A stretch of DNA of 64,000 bases from Triplophysa rosa (Eukaryota; Chordata; Actinopteri; Cypriniformes; Nemacheilidae). Of this stretch, positions 11,886-25,452 are shown one piece after another; within the stretch, counting starts at the first letter, position 1; every line of letters begins with the position of its first letter. The position numbers were made by a program, and so were the translations under genes. The notes under the pieces are model-generated. The model searched no databases. It saw nothing but the letters and a program-made list of their open reading frames with translations, and had not been told where the DNA came from. The stretch covers positions 8,701,022-8,765,021 of the forward strand of contig NC_079905.1 in assembly GCF_024868665.1 (NCBI RefSeq). Reading direction: 5' to 3'.

Positions 11886-13465
11886 AGACTCTGTCTACAC
11901 TAGTGCGTTTTCATTTGAAAACTGAGTCTAGTAGCGTTTTCAAGCATTTCCCAAACGCTGCCCATCCACACTGAACCGTCTGAAAACGCTTACATCCATG
12001 TACTGCGCATGAGTAAACCCTAAGACACGTCAACATGTGTCATTTCTGTCAGGCATTTATTTACTTTCTGCCTTATTATGTCGCAGCAATGTGGAGCAAA
12101 GACACAGTTTTTTTAAATAGACTGACAGTAAGGCTAATAGTCATTTCGTAAGGCTGCGTCCTCCAGAGGTCTCATTCGAACGCTGCTACGTCATCGAGGC
12201 TGTCTCGTTTCATAAAATCAGGTAGGACTCTCCGGAGGCACCCTTCAAATGCGACCTTCTTTGACAGGAATTCGGAGGACACATAAGCTGTATCCTTCGT
12301 TGCTGGAGAATAACCCACAATTCTTTGCGTCGGCCAACGTCTGTTATTTGAATAAACGGCAACGGCTGCACATTCAATCAAATATGTGGTGTTTAAATGT
12401 TAACAGTTTACAATTTGTGTCACGTTTTTTTTTATCTCAGCAGGCATATGTAGTAAATAGGTTTACACGTGTTTAGTGATTTTTAAACGTTTTGAAACGT
12501 AAAGTTCTTTGCACATACAGTCCGAAATTTTCGTATGCCTTTTTTCGTATTTGGCTCTCGTTTGTATGGTGTCTCTGAATTGTTAAAAAAGGCCACTCAA
12601 AATGCTTGACGGATGCGAACAACGCAGAAAATCGAACCCGGTCCGAATTTTTTTATGACGGACGAAAATATCAGAGGCAGTGTGTAAATGTGATTGACAC
12701 AACGTGAGGTCGTATTTATTTTTTTACGTGCAGAAATTTCGGACGCAAATTTTGGACTCAATGTGCAATGGGCTTTAGGCAAAAATTGTATATTTGTTTA
12801 ACTCTTTTGGCATTGTTTAGGGTAGAAAGTAACCAACTTACCTCTTTTTACCTCTTAAATCATGTAGAAATCATTTTAATTAATTTGACAGGTGTGCGAG
12901 TGCAACGTGTTGTCATAGCAACATGGTACTTCCTGTTTCCTTTTCTGCCAGCATGTCCTAGGAAGGACATCTCGTTTAATTCTAAGTTGAGAATCCTCCG
13001 TATACCGCATCCTTTTAGAGGATGATACCTATGGAGGACACAAGGACGCAGCCTTACGAAACAAGACACAGCTTTTGATATGTTGCTGCGGGTAACACAA
13101 AAGACTATAAAGCTGCGAAAGTGAAACTTAACTCGCGCTCCGCTGCCAAACAATAACTGCGAGTAATTAAATATTCTGTCTCCTAAAATGCAATCTATGC
13201 ATAAATTGACATTAATGCTTTCAAACAGGAGAGCAGCCAAAAACACATGCGTCACATGACGAAAAACGCATCATAAACCCCTCCGTTTTCCTCATCGACC
13301 CTACAACGCGAAAACGCCGTTTTCAAATGTATCCACTTTTGAGTGCATTTTCAAAAAGCTCTGTTTTCGTTGACAAAAACTCTGTCTCAGTGTGGAATAA
13401 AAGACCAAAATGGAGAGGAAAAAGATGCGTTTTCAAACAAAAACGCACTAGTGTGGACAGGGTCT
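11886..13465. mobile_element. DNA element with GTGCGTTTTC-type TIRs, interrupted
   Basis: Left end AGACTCTGTCTACACTAGTG and right end CACTAGTGTGGACAGGGTCT are inverted repeats; both sides then run into GCGTTTT-rich sequence (Fs: GTTTTCAA, GAAAACG). About 660 bp of element DNA flanks an insertion at 12144-13061. Probably a non-autonomous hAT-like element. I cannot define its target duplication with confidence. Confidence 0.75.
12144..13061. mobile_element. 918-bp DNA element nested in 11886-13465
   Basis: Perfect 19-bp terminal inverted repeats: TTTCGTAAGGCTGCGTCCT at 12144 and its reverse complement ending at 13061. The interior has no intact transposase frame. It lies wholly inside the 11886-13465 element and is therefore the younger of the two. 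Confidence 0.8.
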
Positions 13466-14974
13466 AATTTGCGCTGTTTAGTAAATCTGACTCCTTTTTG
13501 TCTCGGCATTACTCACCCGTTTCTCATCAGCATCTCTTGCTATTCCGATATGGCTAATGTAAGGGCTAAACATGTAATCAATTAGCATTTCCTGTCACTG
13601 GGTGTGTCAGAGATCATCTTGGACTCGCAATCAGAGCTTCGCTGCATCAAAATCAAATAAATCTAATGTGGGAGAGAGAGAGAGCATTAAACTCTAATGT
13701 AGGATTATACACAACAGGCCAGATATATGGCGACTGGCAGGTCGCGATTTGAGAGCAGCGCACATGGAATACATAATTACAACAGAGATACGAATGCGAT
13801 GAGTCCTCTGTGTGTCCTTCCCAAGCGCTGTACGTGGGCCATGTCTGCTTCGTTGTCTTCTAAAACTTAATAGATCAGCGCTGTGTTAACATATGTTGGT
13901 AATTGGGTTTTATTTTTTTAAAGTGCCACAATAATATTTTAATGTCACCAAAATACTGGAGACATTTTGTGTGATATTAAGAAGTTGATATTTACAAGAT
14001 TCGATAAGCAAAATAGTACCTGCATTTTAATAGCTGAACGTGTATTTTGTTGACATGTTAAGATCTGTGTGATTGTAATTAATCATCCGTTTAAAATGAT
14101 TCTGTTATTTCAGTTTATTCACTCATCCGCATGGATGCAATAATTGTCAATTTTTATGATAAATATTTGACATGTCCACAGACATTGTTTGTTCACCCAT
14201 ATTGAGCAGCAGGCAAGAATTAACTCATTTTCTTTGAGAATTAATGAAGCAGGATAATCCCTGTAAATGTGTTTTATAAAAATCATGTAAAATATCATAT
14301 ATCAACATTGTAACTGTGGGAGTTATATTGTGACTAAAAGCAACTATGTGATGTTTTAGAATCTTCAAAGCTGCAAACCTTTGACTAGAATTTGCTAAAT
14401 CGTTCTCTTGGCATTTTATAAGAGCTCCTTGTATTGACTCCTTTTTATTGATTGGTCAATCCAACGTCATCCATTTAAAAAATATTTTTAAATAATGAAA
14501 GGAAATTCATAGAAATATACAGCCACTGAAAAATTAAGCGACCATTCCACATTTTCATTTAATCAGCATTTCTAGATGCATTGTGGCCGTTCCAGTCCAG
14601 TTGTTGAATTTCAAGAAAATCAAACTGGAGTGACAAAATCATCCAACAGCAATGTGACAGACTGACAGCTTGACAGGTTATCACATACAAAAGAGAATGC
14701 TTTTTTGTATAAAACTACAAATATTGCTGCTGTATTGCTTAAATGTGAATATGAACTGGTTTTCTTTGCAGTATTTTAGGTCTGAAAAAATACAACGACC
14801 CGTTTCAAATAGAAAATGCAAATAGAAACAATATTTTTATTTGAAATTTGGTAGAAATATTGTTAGTAGTTCACAGAATGAAAGCAAAATGATCATGTTA
14901 CCTAAACACCTATAAATAGTAAATTCAGAAAAACTAAAAATAATTTTAAAAAATGGTCTCTGTGTCTTTCTGTG

Positions 14975-15324
14975 TGTAACGGTACGTGCACTACAGCTTA
15001 CACGAGGAGCCTGGAGTAACAAGAAACGTATTTAATAATCCAACAACAACTATGGAAGGAGACAGGAACACAGCAACATCTGTATACATAAGACAATAAC
15101 CAACAAAAGAACTCGGTACCAGACAGGGCTTAACTACAGAGGGGAACATGATGGAAAAGTTTGAGATGTTACTTTTAAAGGCGCTATATAAAATAAAGTT
15201 TATTATTATTATAACATAATTAAGGTGAACAGAAACAGGTGCGGGACTAATTAACTAATAATGAACACAGAAGACAAAACCAAACCACAACATAACAAAA
15301 CCAAAACTGACTGAAACTGTGACA
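14975..15324 (-). mobile_element. Solo LTR inside the ACAGCC element
   Basis: Starts TGTAACGGTACG and ends CTGTGACA (TG...CA). It is flanked by CTGTG and CAGTG, a 5-bp duplication with one mismatch. The reverse strand reads as a typical LTR with an ATTAAATA polyadenylation-like signal near the U5 end. It carries its own insertion at 15153-15212. Confidence 0.7.
15153..15212 (+). mobile_element. 5'-truncated LINE tail inside the solo LTR
   Basis: A 60-bp piece ending AAGGCGCTATATAAAATAAA then GTTTATTATTATTAT, the typical 3' tail of teleost LINEs with an ATT repeat. It is flanked by AACATGAT and AACATAAT, a 7-of-8 target duplication. Confidence 0.7.
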
Positions 15325-16068
15325 CAGTGGTTGTATATAACTTCATATAACCACATTCATGTGGATTAACTGTGTGGTGGGATTACTCATTTGCATGTTT
15401 GATAACCTCCACTCCCTGTTCTTGACCTTGTCTTCCCACTTGGTGTAACAAACATCCTCACACACTCTCTATAAAACAGACACCTCGGAGTGAGCTGATT
15501 AAATTACATTTATCCCTGTGAAAGGCTTTATTGGCTCTTGTGGTGATTTATTCAGGAGTGGAATAGGTGGTGTGGGTGAGGAATCTAAGTTCTGGTTCAA
15601 CACTGCCAGGCTCTCCAGCTCTGGAGAAATTATGTTATTGCGAAATTCATACTTATTTAATTAAACTGTCAGACGATTATAAGTGTGGAAGTATGTGCTA
15701 TTCAAGACCGTTGCTCCTAGACAGTACAATCACAACCGCACCAAGCTAAAGTAAATTACTGCCACACTGAAATTCAATGTACAATTGAAGGACATGCAGC
15801 TTTGTATTTCTGTTCAGAAGTTAGAGATACACACCAAGGGCCATCGCTGAAACACAGTATCAGCCATGGGTGATAAAATGGTTTGTTTTCTCATGAATCA
15901 TCTAAAGTTGATACCTGTTAGTGTTGTTATACCTGCATACTTTTAAAGTATAGTAGCATAGTGCAAAATAGAGGATGCTGTCGCCTTTGGTTTGCTAGTT
16001 TAGAGGTTGTAATTGTTTGTGGTACAGCTACTTTTACCTGATACGGTTATAAAACTTTTATTGCAAGT

Positions 16069-16488
16069 TTAAAGGAACAGTTCACCCATTAATACAAATT
16101 CTGTCTTTATTTACTCACCATCAAGTTGTTCAAAATCTGTAAAAAAATTATTTGATGAACACAGAGAAAGACATTTAAAGAATGTTTGTAACCAAACTGG
16201 GGCACTATTGACGACCACAGAAATACTGTATTTTCTTTGTTGTGTTGAACACAAAGGAAGATATTTTGAAGAATGTTGGAAAGCAAACAATTCTGGGGTA
16301 CCATTAAATACCATTGTATTTTTTCTACTATGGTAGTCCATGGTGGCCCAGATCTGTTTGTTTACAAACATACAGTATATCTTCCTTTGTGTTTAGCAGA
16401 ACAATGTAATTTATACAGGTTTGGAACAACTTGAGGGTGAGTAAATGATGACAGAATTTTTCTTTTTTTGAGTGAACTGTTCCTTTAA
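16069..16488. mobile_element. Palindromic TTAA MITE, long subtype
   Basis: TTAAAGGAACAGTTCACCC at the left, GAGTGAACTGTTCCTTTAA at the right: 19-base ends inverted with two mismatches or fewer. The interior resembles 6643-7053 and 39221-39616. Confidence 0.8.
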
Positions 16489-17303
16489 ATAGTGTGCAGG
16501 AGTTTTCTCTTTTTTTTAGCAAAGCTGCTTTTACAATACAACATGCATTGTTGTAAAATTGACATTTAAATTATTGTAATTTAATTTTTATACTGCTTAT
16601 TCATAAGCACAGTAGAATACATTTTAAGCTCTAGATCCTGTAAAAAGTGTGTTCTTACATGTATACTCCTTTGTGAGTACATGAGTAATTGGCACTTATT
16701 GGCATAAAACAGATAAAGCCCTTTACATTTAAGGGGAGGGCCTTTGCCATACTTCATTTCTTAAATGAGATTATGCTCATGAAACAGCAGAACTGAAATG
16801 GTTTTGACCCTAACAACATTCCCTATTTTATAGGAACAGGTGTTTAATTTATGGGACCCCATATTACATGCTTTAAACTCTCCAATGCTCTGCATGTGAA
16901 GTAATGGAGATGGAAGTGTTTATGTGTGTGCATGTTGTTTTGTGGCCGTGCTGACAAGACCGGAACAAACATATTCCTGCGCTTTTTGTTGTAAGCTTGA
17001 ATGCATGTTTCAAAGATACAATACTCAGATGTCAGGAAAGTCATTTGCCCATTTTAAACCAAGCGAAAGATGTCTTTGACTGAACATAAATATGGTATGA
17101 TGCAAGATGTGATCTTTTGAGTGAGATGTTTATGCATATTCTATTTGTGGGCCACGGAAACTTTTTGGAAGTGAGAAAAAGAGCGAGCGAGAGAGAGGGA
17201 GGATGTTAGGCATAAATATTTAGTGTATTTTTTTCTCTGTCAAAATATTCCCAAAAGAGAATAGGAAAGGTAACTAAATCCCATTCATGTATCTATATGT
17301 AGC

Positions 17304-17633
17304 TTAAAGTGATAGTTCACCCACGAATGAAAATTTGGTCATCATTTACTCACTCTCTTGTCATTTTCTACCTGTATGACTTTCTTTCTTCTGCAGAACA
17401 CAAGAGGAAATATTTTGAAGAAAGTTAGTAACCGAACAGCGCTGGCACTCATTTACTTGCATTGGGTTTGTGTATATACAATAGAGGTAAATGGGTGCCA
17501 GCGCTGTTTGTTACCAACTCCAAAATAGTTTCTTCTGTGTTCAGCAGAAGAAAAAGGTCATACAGGTTTGAAATGACAAGAGGGTGAGTAAATGATGACA
17601 GAATTTACATTTTTGGGTGAACTTTGCCTTTAA
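17304..17633. mobile_element. Palindromic TTAA MITE, short subtype
   Basis: TTAAAGTGATAGTTCACCC to GGGTGAACTTTGCCTTTAA. The central stem pairs CAGCGCTGGCACTCATTTAC with GTAAATGGGTGCCAGCGCTG. Confidence 0.8.
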
Positions 17634-18420
17634 TAAGGCTACAAAGGAACCAATGGAACACTTGGAAACTAGTTTAAAGTCCTTGCGGACCAAAAGTTGT
17701 GTCCAACTTTGCAAATTGGTTGGATCTAGAAAAGTAGGTAGGGATTTCATGCGCACTTTATAATTATTATTCAAGTTCTATCTGGTGCCCATACATTAAA
17801 CACTGTGCCTTTAAGTTTAATCAAAAGAATTCAGAGTCATGAATGTGCGTTAAAGCCAAAGAGAGCTACAGAAAGATAACAGTAATGATATGGCACCACT
17901 CCAGCCTCTGAAGGCCATTAAAGTGTGATTCATGTGGTCATGTCCTTTAATGACATCTCCAGTTACTCATCAATAAAGTGAGACAGATGCAGGATGAAGA
18001 TGGAGCATTTTGATGAGTGGGGAGGTGTTAGGGTTAGAATGACCTCTGTTGCACCGCCACGCTTATTCCCATATACACACGCCTTTTCTTCGCTTTTTAA
18101 AACCTCTGTGTGCACGTGTTTGAGTCCTGGGATCGTGTATCTTACCTGGCCTGCACTCCATGACTAATGGCTGGACTAAATGTTGAGGTTTCTCCACTCA
18201 GTTAAATGTCTCCAGTGCCATACCTCAAAATGTCAACGTATTAGATTGGTGACCTTGGTAGTATATTATGAGCTCTCAAAAAGTTTTATACATCAGGAGA
18301 TAAAATATCTACTTTCATGGCTTAGATCATTTTTGGGACACGGCTATTGATCATTGCTCCTGACAGCATGCATCTGCCAAACAGATCATGTAAAAGTGTT
18401 TTTATATTCCGTAGGTTTAA

Positions 18421-18642
<222 letters not shown>

Positions 18643-19509
18643 TAAATGCATGACGTTTGCAAAGGATGTTATATGAGATTTGGGTTAAAAAAAATGAACA
18701 TTTATCTAGATGTCTGATAAATGCAAGCAAGAGATGGATATTTCAACACTGTTGATTTTCATTGAAAGAAATAGCCGGGCGTCCTGAAGTCAAAGTTCAT
18801 AATCAGAAAGATGTGGGGGTTTTTTTGCCAATGCTTGAATGCCTCTTTCCTTTTTGGTTAAATTGTTTTGTTTTGTGCTGTTTTTCCAAACTAACTCATA
18901 TTTCAGCAACAAATCCCTTTTTGCCTTTTTGGAAGTTGTAAAATGTAATAAAATGGTGGGTGTTGAACGATGGGAAAAAAAGAGCACTGAAAAGCGAGCT
19001 GCTTTTTTTTTTAAGTCGTATGCTTTGACAGGTCATCCATAGCTTATTTTTCCTCATGTGCTTGGCTGCGTACTGTGTTTGTGAACACATTTACCATAAA
19101 CCCAATTCCCGTATCTACACAAGCCTTCACTTGAACTGTTTTATAGGTCTGGAGTGAAATATGAAATTGTTTGCCAACCCTTACATGTGTATGCTATTAT
19201 TATACTAAAGTTTGCTTTTTAAAAGATGAGTGTTGCTATAAAAATGCTCTGTGTACTGTAGCAGTTAACTGTATGTTAAAATCAAGTCTTTTACTGGGTA
19301 AGGTTATATTGTGGGCCTTTAGCTTTACATAAAACTCCTCAATTCATGTGATTCAAGACATGCCTGTGGCTTAATGATGTCCAGGTCAGAGTGAATTGCT
19401 TTGAGGAACACCAGAGGCTTTTTGTAAGCTCAGTCTACATTTTTTATGTACTATACATTCTTTAAAGTCACACAGTCATCACAGATGAATAGACCTATAT
19501 TTACTGTAG

Positions 19510-19754
19510 ACAGCCGTGGAAAAAATTAAGAGACCATTTTTAGTTTTTCTGAATTTACAATTTCTAGGTATGTGTTTAGTTAAAATTATTATTTTTGTTT
19601 CATTCTGTGAACTTCTAACAATATTTTTCCCAAATTTCAAATATAATTGTTGTTTCTATTTGTATTTGCATGTATTTGCAGATTTACACAATACATCTAG
19701 ACATGCTGATGAAATGAAAATTTGGAATGGTCTCTTATTTTTTTCTGTGGCTGT
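19510..19754. mobile_element. 245-bp ACAGCC-type MITE
   Basis: ACAGCCGTGGAAAAAATTAA at the left and TTATTTTTTTCTGTGGCTGT at the right form imperfect inverted ends; AAGAGACCA is mirrored by TGGTCTCTT. It is a compact relative of the element at 14519. Confidence 0.75.
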
Positions 19755-20532
19755 GTATATACAGTATATATATATGTGAGCAGTATGGGATTTGTTTGAT
19801 TGTTTGATTCAGATTAGCTCCAAGATTATATAAAAAATGCTTCGTAATGATTATCAACCTGCTGCATTGAATTGGACTTGTATGATTTCTAAATGTGAAA
19901 TAACAGGTAGGATTCATCACCGGGACATGTGGCCTGGTTCAAAAAGCAACATCTGCACTGCGCTTCAGGACACAGCCCAGCAAAAATCCAATTTAGCCCA
20001 CTGATTCATCTGAAAGAGATGCCATCAAATCGGAAGCCCATTCCATTCCAGGCCGCTCTGCTTCTATTCACATTAGCCAGCTGTTGCTGATTCAAGATGC
20101 CAGTTGATGGAAACGCTCATGTGCTGAAAATGAAGCTGTTACTGGCAGGTCTGTTCGGCTTCAATAGAAACAGACTCCCCAGGCTTTCCTCTGTGGGGCT
20201 CTGAGACCAGCCCATGAGAGCCGTCGAAAGGCCAAGAGTATTGGAATGATTATTGGTTGTGAACCGGTAGACAAAAGTGGTTAGATGACATTTTATTATT
20301 AATCCAACTTTAAAATACTATGCTCCATTTTCATTATTAAAGACATTTAAAGGTTTAATCATAATCTCTATATGGCACTACAAAGCATAACCAGCCAAAC
20401 AATGGAAAATGTAGTTGTAACAGTTTTAACAAAACTGTTTTTACAGAACATTTGTAAATTGAAAAATAAATCATTTTTAATCAACAAATTTTTTTTTAAT
20501 GTTACAGGCAATAAAAAAAGGGGGAAAAACGG

Positions 20533-21064
20533 TAAGGGGGTCATATGGCGTGAACACGTGTTTTTCTGTGTCTTTGGTGTGTTATAAGTTGCCCCTGCAT
20601 GTATTAGACACGTAAAATTGCACAAATGAAAGTGTGGGAACAAAAGATGCATTCTATCTAAAAGCGAATGTTCACCCAGACCTGCCTGAAACGCCTCGTG
20701 TAACCACCCCCCCACAAATCTACGTCAGTTCGTGGTATGATTTGACTAAGATCGCCCAAATGTATACGCTAGTAACATGTTCCAAATATGGTAAGAGGCG
20801 TTACATTTGCGTCACACGCTGCCAGTATTCGACCAATCACTACGCACTGGTTAACTGGCCAATCATAGCACACCTCACTTTTTAGAGCAATGAGCTTTGT
20901 TAAAAATCTGCGCATTTCAGAGAGGCGGGGCAAAAAGGAGATCCAAAACATGCACGGTATGTGAAAAATACAGCATTTTCGAACCTTAAATCATGTATAC
21001 ACATTGCATTACATCTAAAACAAACATTAATATTCCTTTTAGCCGTGTCATATGACCCCTTTAA
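20533..21064. mobile_element. TTAA element, GGGGTCATATG family, copy 1
   Basis: Left end TAAGGGGGTCATATGGCG, right end GTCATATGACCCCTTTAA. It is close to the copy at 27887 but lacks about 48 internal bases (the stretch with GGTGGGCGTACCTGTCAGTA). No coding frame. Confidence 0.85.
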
Positions 21065-23031
21065 ATATTATAAAAATTATTATTTTTTTAATATATAAAT
21101 ATAATAAAATAATATTAATAATTACAATAATAATACTTATAATAAATACTTTTTTGTCAAAATATATATTTTATATAGTTATAATAATATAACTGTATTA
21201 CATATGACTGAATCAACCTGAATGCAGTGCATTCTGCAATTGTTTGTTGTTTATGTTAGCTAATTCAAGTAATTGAAATTAGGTTCATCTCATTTCTAAC
21301 CATATTGTTAGCTATTAAAAAAATTGGAGCGGTCAAACCTGGCATCTAATAACAGCAGCTTTAAATGCAAGAAGTGAATATGCTAGTCATTTTCTGCTGT
21401 AATTTATAATCTTATTCTTTCTAAGCCCTACAAAAAAAAACAAGAAATGCATTTTTAATTAATATTAACATTAATCAAACCCAAAGGCAAGTAAAAAATC
21501 AGAATATATTGCGTACACATTATTGCTGTGTCAAATGCACACAGCTAACCTCTCCTTCATTTGGAGGTGAACATGTTAAGGAAGCATAATCCAAGATAAA
21601 TCATGTAAACTACGGCAAAGAGTTTGGCAGAGAACCACAAGAGGTGGCTTTCATTATTGCAAATGCGCAAATGGCACCCTAATATCAAACTCAGTCGTGT
21701 GTCTCCCGATGACACAGCAAGCACTTCACAACATTTTTTTTGCTTCAGAGTAGGTCAGTTAGAAATAGAATGTGATATCTGTACATGGCTAGAGGTCTTC
21801 TGTCATGTCACCGTATTCCCTGCAGTGTGTGCCACATCTAATAAATTCCCCCTTTGATGGTCACTCTCCCCACCATTCATTTATACTGGGAGAAGGATTG
21901 TTGAAGCGTGTTCATACCGGATTCAGAATTTGCCCGGGGGAGTAATTATTTGGCCAGACTCCACTATATCTCTGTCAAACGCTATTCCTCGAGTATTTCC
22001 ATGAATCTTAATGCTATTAGTGGTACCAAAAGTCCAGCACACAAACTTGAATAAAGACAGTGCTGGCCTTACTGCCTGCTGTGCTTAAGTTGGGTAGTTT
22101 TAATGTCCTTTAAATGTCAAACTAGTGGAAGATTACCCTTGGCTCTTTTGAGCACCCTTGCAGGAACAAAGTATTGGATAAGTGGATTACATCTTCAGAA
22201 TCATAAATGTGGAGAATGAAGTTCGCAATCAACATAACAACAGATAAAAAAGACAAGAAAAAACACATTGTTGGTATTTCAGAAATATTACTTAAACATA
22301 AAAAAATGTTCACGTACACTATGACGTCATCAATAATTGATAGAGCATTTCTCCATCCTAAATAATAGATTTCGGCATTTGTATAATTTTACAAGAAATT
22401 AAAGAAATGCTGCATTTTCATCCTGAATTCTATATTCCTAGATTTTCCTATATTTTCTGCATTTTATTTTGATTGTTTTTCTCTATGCAGCTTTTTACTC
22501 TTTTCCATATTTACACAAAAACACACTTGTACTCAACACACGGAGGGTAATAATGACAGCAAAGCTGCTCTAATGTGTCATTTAATTTACGCAGAACTAA
22601 AGCCTAAAAGCTAAACTTACCTCAAACTTTCTGTTCTTTTGTTGCCTTTCCTTTAGGAAATGCAAATCTAGTTTGAAATGAGCGTTCTGTATATCCTAAA
22701 ATCAGATGAAGAAGTTTATTCTAAAGGGGAATTCATGATTCTCGCTTTTGAATTAATTTGTGCCGAGCTGGTCTTAAGTATAATGTGTGATGTTTAACTG
22801 CAAGATACAATTTAGTTCTGAAATCGATCATTTTAAATTAATTTGTCTTGGTCATGAGAACATTGCAGTCATGTCTAATTATTTAACAAGGCAAAAATAA
22901 GCATGGAGAGGTTCTTGAAATATGATTTAGAAAAACAGCCGGGAATCAGATTATCGGGATCATTTTAAAGAGTGAAAATGAAACTATGTCTTGGCTCTAC
23001 AGTGATTAATACTTTATGATATATATTATAC

Positions 23032-23120
23032 TTAAAGGAATAGTTCAGACAGAAATAAAAAACATTTTCATTCTCATGTTGTTACAAATCCATATAATTC
23101 AATATATTTCATCCATGAAG
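23032..23120. repeat. Degraded TTAA MITE end
   Basis: TTAAAGGAATAGTTCAGACAG followed by a weak CATTCTCATGTTGTTACAAATC match to the MITE family; the rest is not recognisable. Confidence 0.4.
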
Positions 23121-23287
23121 TTCAAATGTGAATTTATGAAGAGAATCTTAAATATTTTTAATAAAGTTGAAGTACTTGGGCTGTCATAAAAGTTATCCAT
23201 ATGAACTGTGCTTAACATTTCACATGGCATAAATGCACTTCATAAAATAACAAAAAAATATACAGTATGTATATACTGTATATACAG

Positions 23288-23288
<1 letters not shown>

Positions 23289-23314
<26 letters not shown>
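23289..23314. repeat. (AT)13 microsatellite
   Basis: 26 bases of AT dinucleotide in a larger AT-rich palindrome (CTGTATATACAGTATAT). Confidence 0.95.
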
Positions 23315-23318
<4 letters not shown>

Positions 23319-24034
23319 TTTACATTTTCTGGTGTCTGATTTTTGAAGCAATATCAAAACAACAGCTTAATGAAACATATTTTCAAGAGTCATATCAGAC
23401 AGAACTAGCATCTTATGGTAATAAATGCTCGTATTTAAATAGTGTATGTTTCTTAATAAATAATAAATTATTCACAGAAACAGGATTTATGTGAACAGTT
23501 AACTTTGTGCAACAATGACTCATCAAGCTGCACACTACAAGAAACATAAGCTGTATTTTTCCACCTTGCAGGTTACTAAAAATTTCCTCTTTTTAACTTT
23601 AGAAATGTTAAATCAAAAACTTTGAGGTAAAATATTTCTGAATCCTGCTTTCTGCTTTTAGGGTCCAATGAGACAATTCTCAGGCCTGAACTTGTGTTCC
23701 TATGCCAACCACAACATATATTAGACTCCCCTCACAGAGAGATCCACTATTCATTGATAATGGACAGCTCCTATGTCCTTGGAGGTATATAAGTCTTTAA
23801 AGGGTAAACAGTCTCAGGTGAAAAATATATCTGTACCTCTAATGGCTCTCAATATTGCCCTTACTTTTAGACTACTGTGTACTAACCTAAGTCTCACCTG
23901 AGCATATTTATCTTAGAGTTATGTCAGAATTCACTCAGAAAGGCTTTCAGATGAAATAGAAGTCTAGAAAGTAGCTAGAAGGCAATGTGCTTAAAGCTTA
24001 TTACATCTCATCTGTTCAAACTATAATATGCATT

Positions 24035-25033
24035 TTAAAGCCACAATATGGAAGAATTTTGTTGTGAAATATCCAAAAATCAATTGCACAGTGTGATATA
24101 TTTCATGCAGTTGTGTACTTACATTATCCCAAATGTTCCCAAGAATGTGTAAATCCAGAGAAATTCCTATTTAAAATAATGGCCCGTCCCTTGTCTCCCT
24201 TGTATTTGACGCATATCAGTGACTTAATATCCGGTCCTCCGCACTACCCTCAGTTTCCGGTTGTAGAAACTGCGGCAACACGCAAATGCGGAAGTGGTTA
24301 TACAGCATATGGGACGCAGCATCTGTTGTTCTGTTATTATGGATCACGTTTACTCTTTGGCGAGTAAAGGAAACCCAAAAAAGTGTAAACGTAGGCCAAA
24401 TGAGGCAAGCAGGCTTATGGACAAACGAAGAAATAAAACAAGGATTAATATCCTTTTTAATATTAATAAAAGTGTTTTCTAAATGGAGAGAGCTTCGCGA
24501 CCATCTTGGACTCGACAGAGACTCCGCTCTCGCATGTGTTTTAATAGACAGGTAAGCACATTTTTTTATTGTACACGAAATACTCATGCACAGATTATTT
24601 GAATAGTTATGAATGCAGTTACCCTATGAAATTCACTATATGTCGCACAAAAATTTGTAGCCAATAACGTTACTTGTAAGTGCTGTGGGTTTGTTCCAAT
24701 TTACTTTTTAAATGACGACTGTATGACTGTTTTAAACAGGTAAAACCGTGTAGCATTAAGCTACCAAATCAATGGACAAAGTCCAATATCAGTCGCGGGC
24801 TAACGTAGCATTACATTCCACGTTTCTTGCAAGCTAATTCATTACGATGACATAAAATAAAATTCATTCATTACCTCGTCCGTGAACATGATGGGCGATC
24901 TCCATACGCCTCTGGTGAAAACGACATGTCCCATAATTCCACTCTCCTACATAACGTCATTTAGCTTCGCCTTTTGTTGTTGTTTCAAAAGTGCGCCATC
25001 CAGCGGTCCAAATATTCCATATTGTGGCTTTAA
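24035..25033. mobile_element. About 1 kb TTAA element with a fossil exon
   Basis: Left end TTAAAGCCACAATATGGAA and right end TTCCATATTGTGGCTTTAA are perfect 19-bp inverted repeats with TTAA at the outer edge (piggyBac-like target preference, inferred). The interior at 24360-24552 is GC-richer and looks like a coding exon on the + strand, described separately. Confidence 0.85.
24333..24551 (+). pseudogene. Fossil exon within the TTAA element
   Basis: One frame starts at an ATG (24339) and gives a basic stretch KKCKRRPNEASRLMDKRRNK and TRINI. After a one-step frame change near 24460 another frame gives SKWRELRDHLGLDRDSALAC. The segment ends in CAG followed by a consensus donor GTAAGC at 24552. 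The basic block plus 'KTRINI...WRELR' pattern recalls recurrent hypothetical proteins of cyprinid genomes, but I cannot name a family. The frame break makes it non-functional as written. Confidence 0.4.
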
Positions 25034-25452
25034 ATAGAAATATCAAGTAGAAATATCAAGTATTTTCACAGGAAAATCTGTGTGGCCCTGTAGGTGTTGA
25101 GATGTTATGTAATAGTTTCCTCACATGCTTGACAGTAAGAAGGTGAAGGTCAGTTTTGTGTCAGGAAAATATGATAGCATCATTATTTCCCTTCAGATAA
25201 CAAATGATGTGCTGTATTCATGCGTGACTTTGGTCCAGCTAATAATCTGACAGGGCGGAAAACAATTACTGTAATCTATCCTTGACTCGATGGACATGGG
25301 GATAGGTTGCTAAGGGACTCGGTGGTGAGATAAGGTGGCAATGCAAGGACTTAGATCACATCAAATATGCCCAGAAAAGCCAATAGACATGAAAATGAAA
25401 GGCAAAGCAAAATGAAAAAGAACTCAATGGTGTAGTTAATGATTATGTTCCT

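Larger units (their letters stand above)
14519..15334. mobile_element. ACAGCC-type DNA element, split by an LTR
   Basis: The left end ACAGCCACTGAAAAATTAAG matches the element at 19510. The right end TGGTCTCT...TTCTGTG resumes as GTTGT after the LTR at 14975-15324. Interior 14820-14960 is shared with 19550-19640 in inverted orientation. It is non-coding. Confidence 0.7.
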
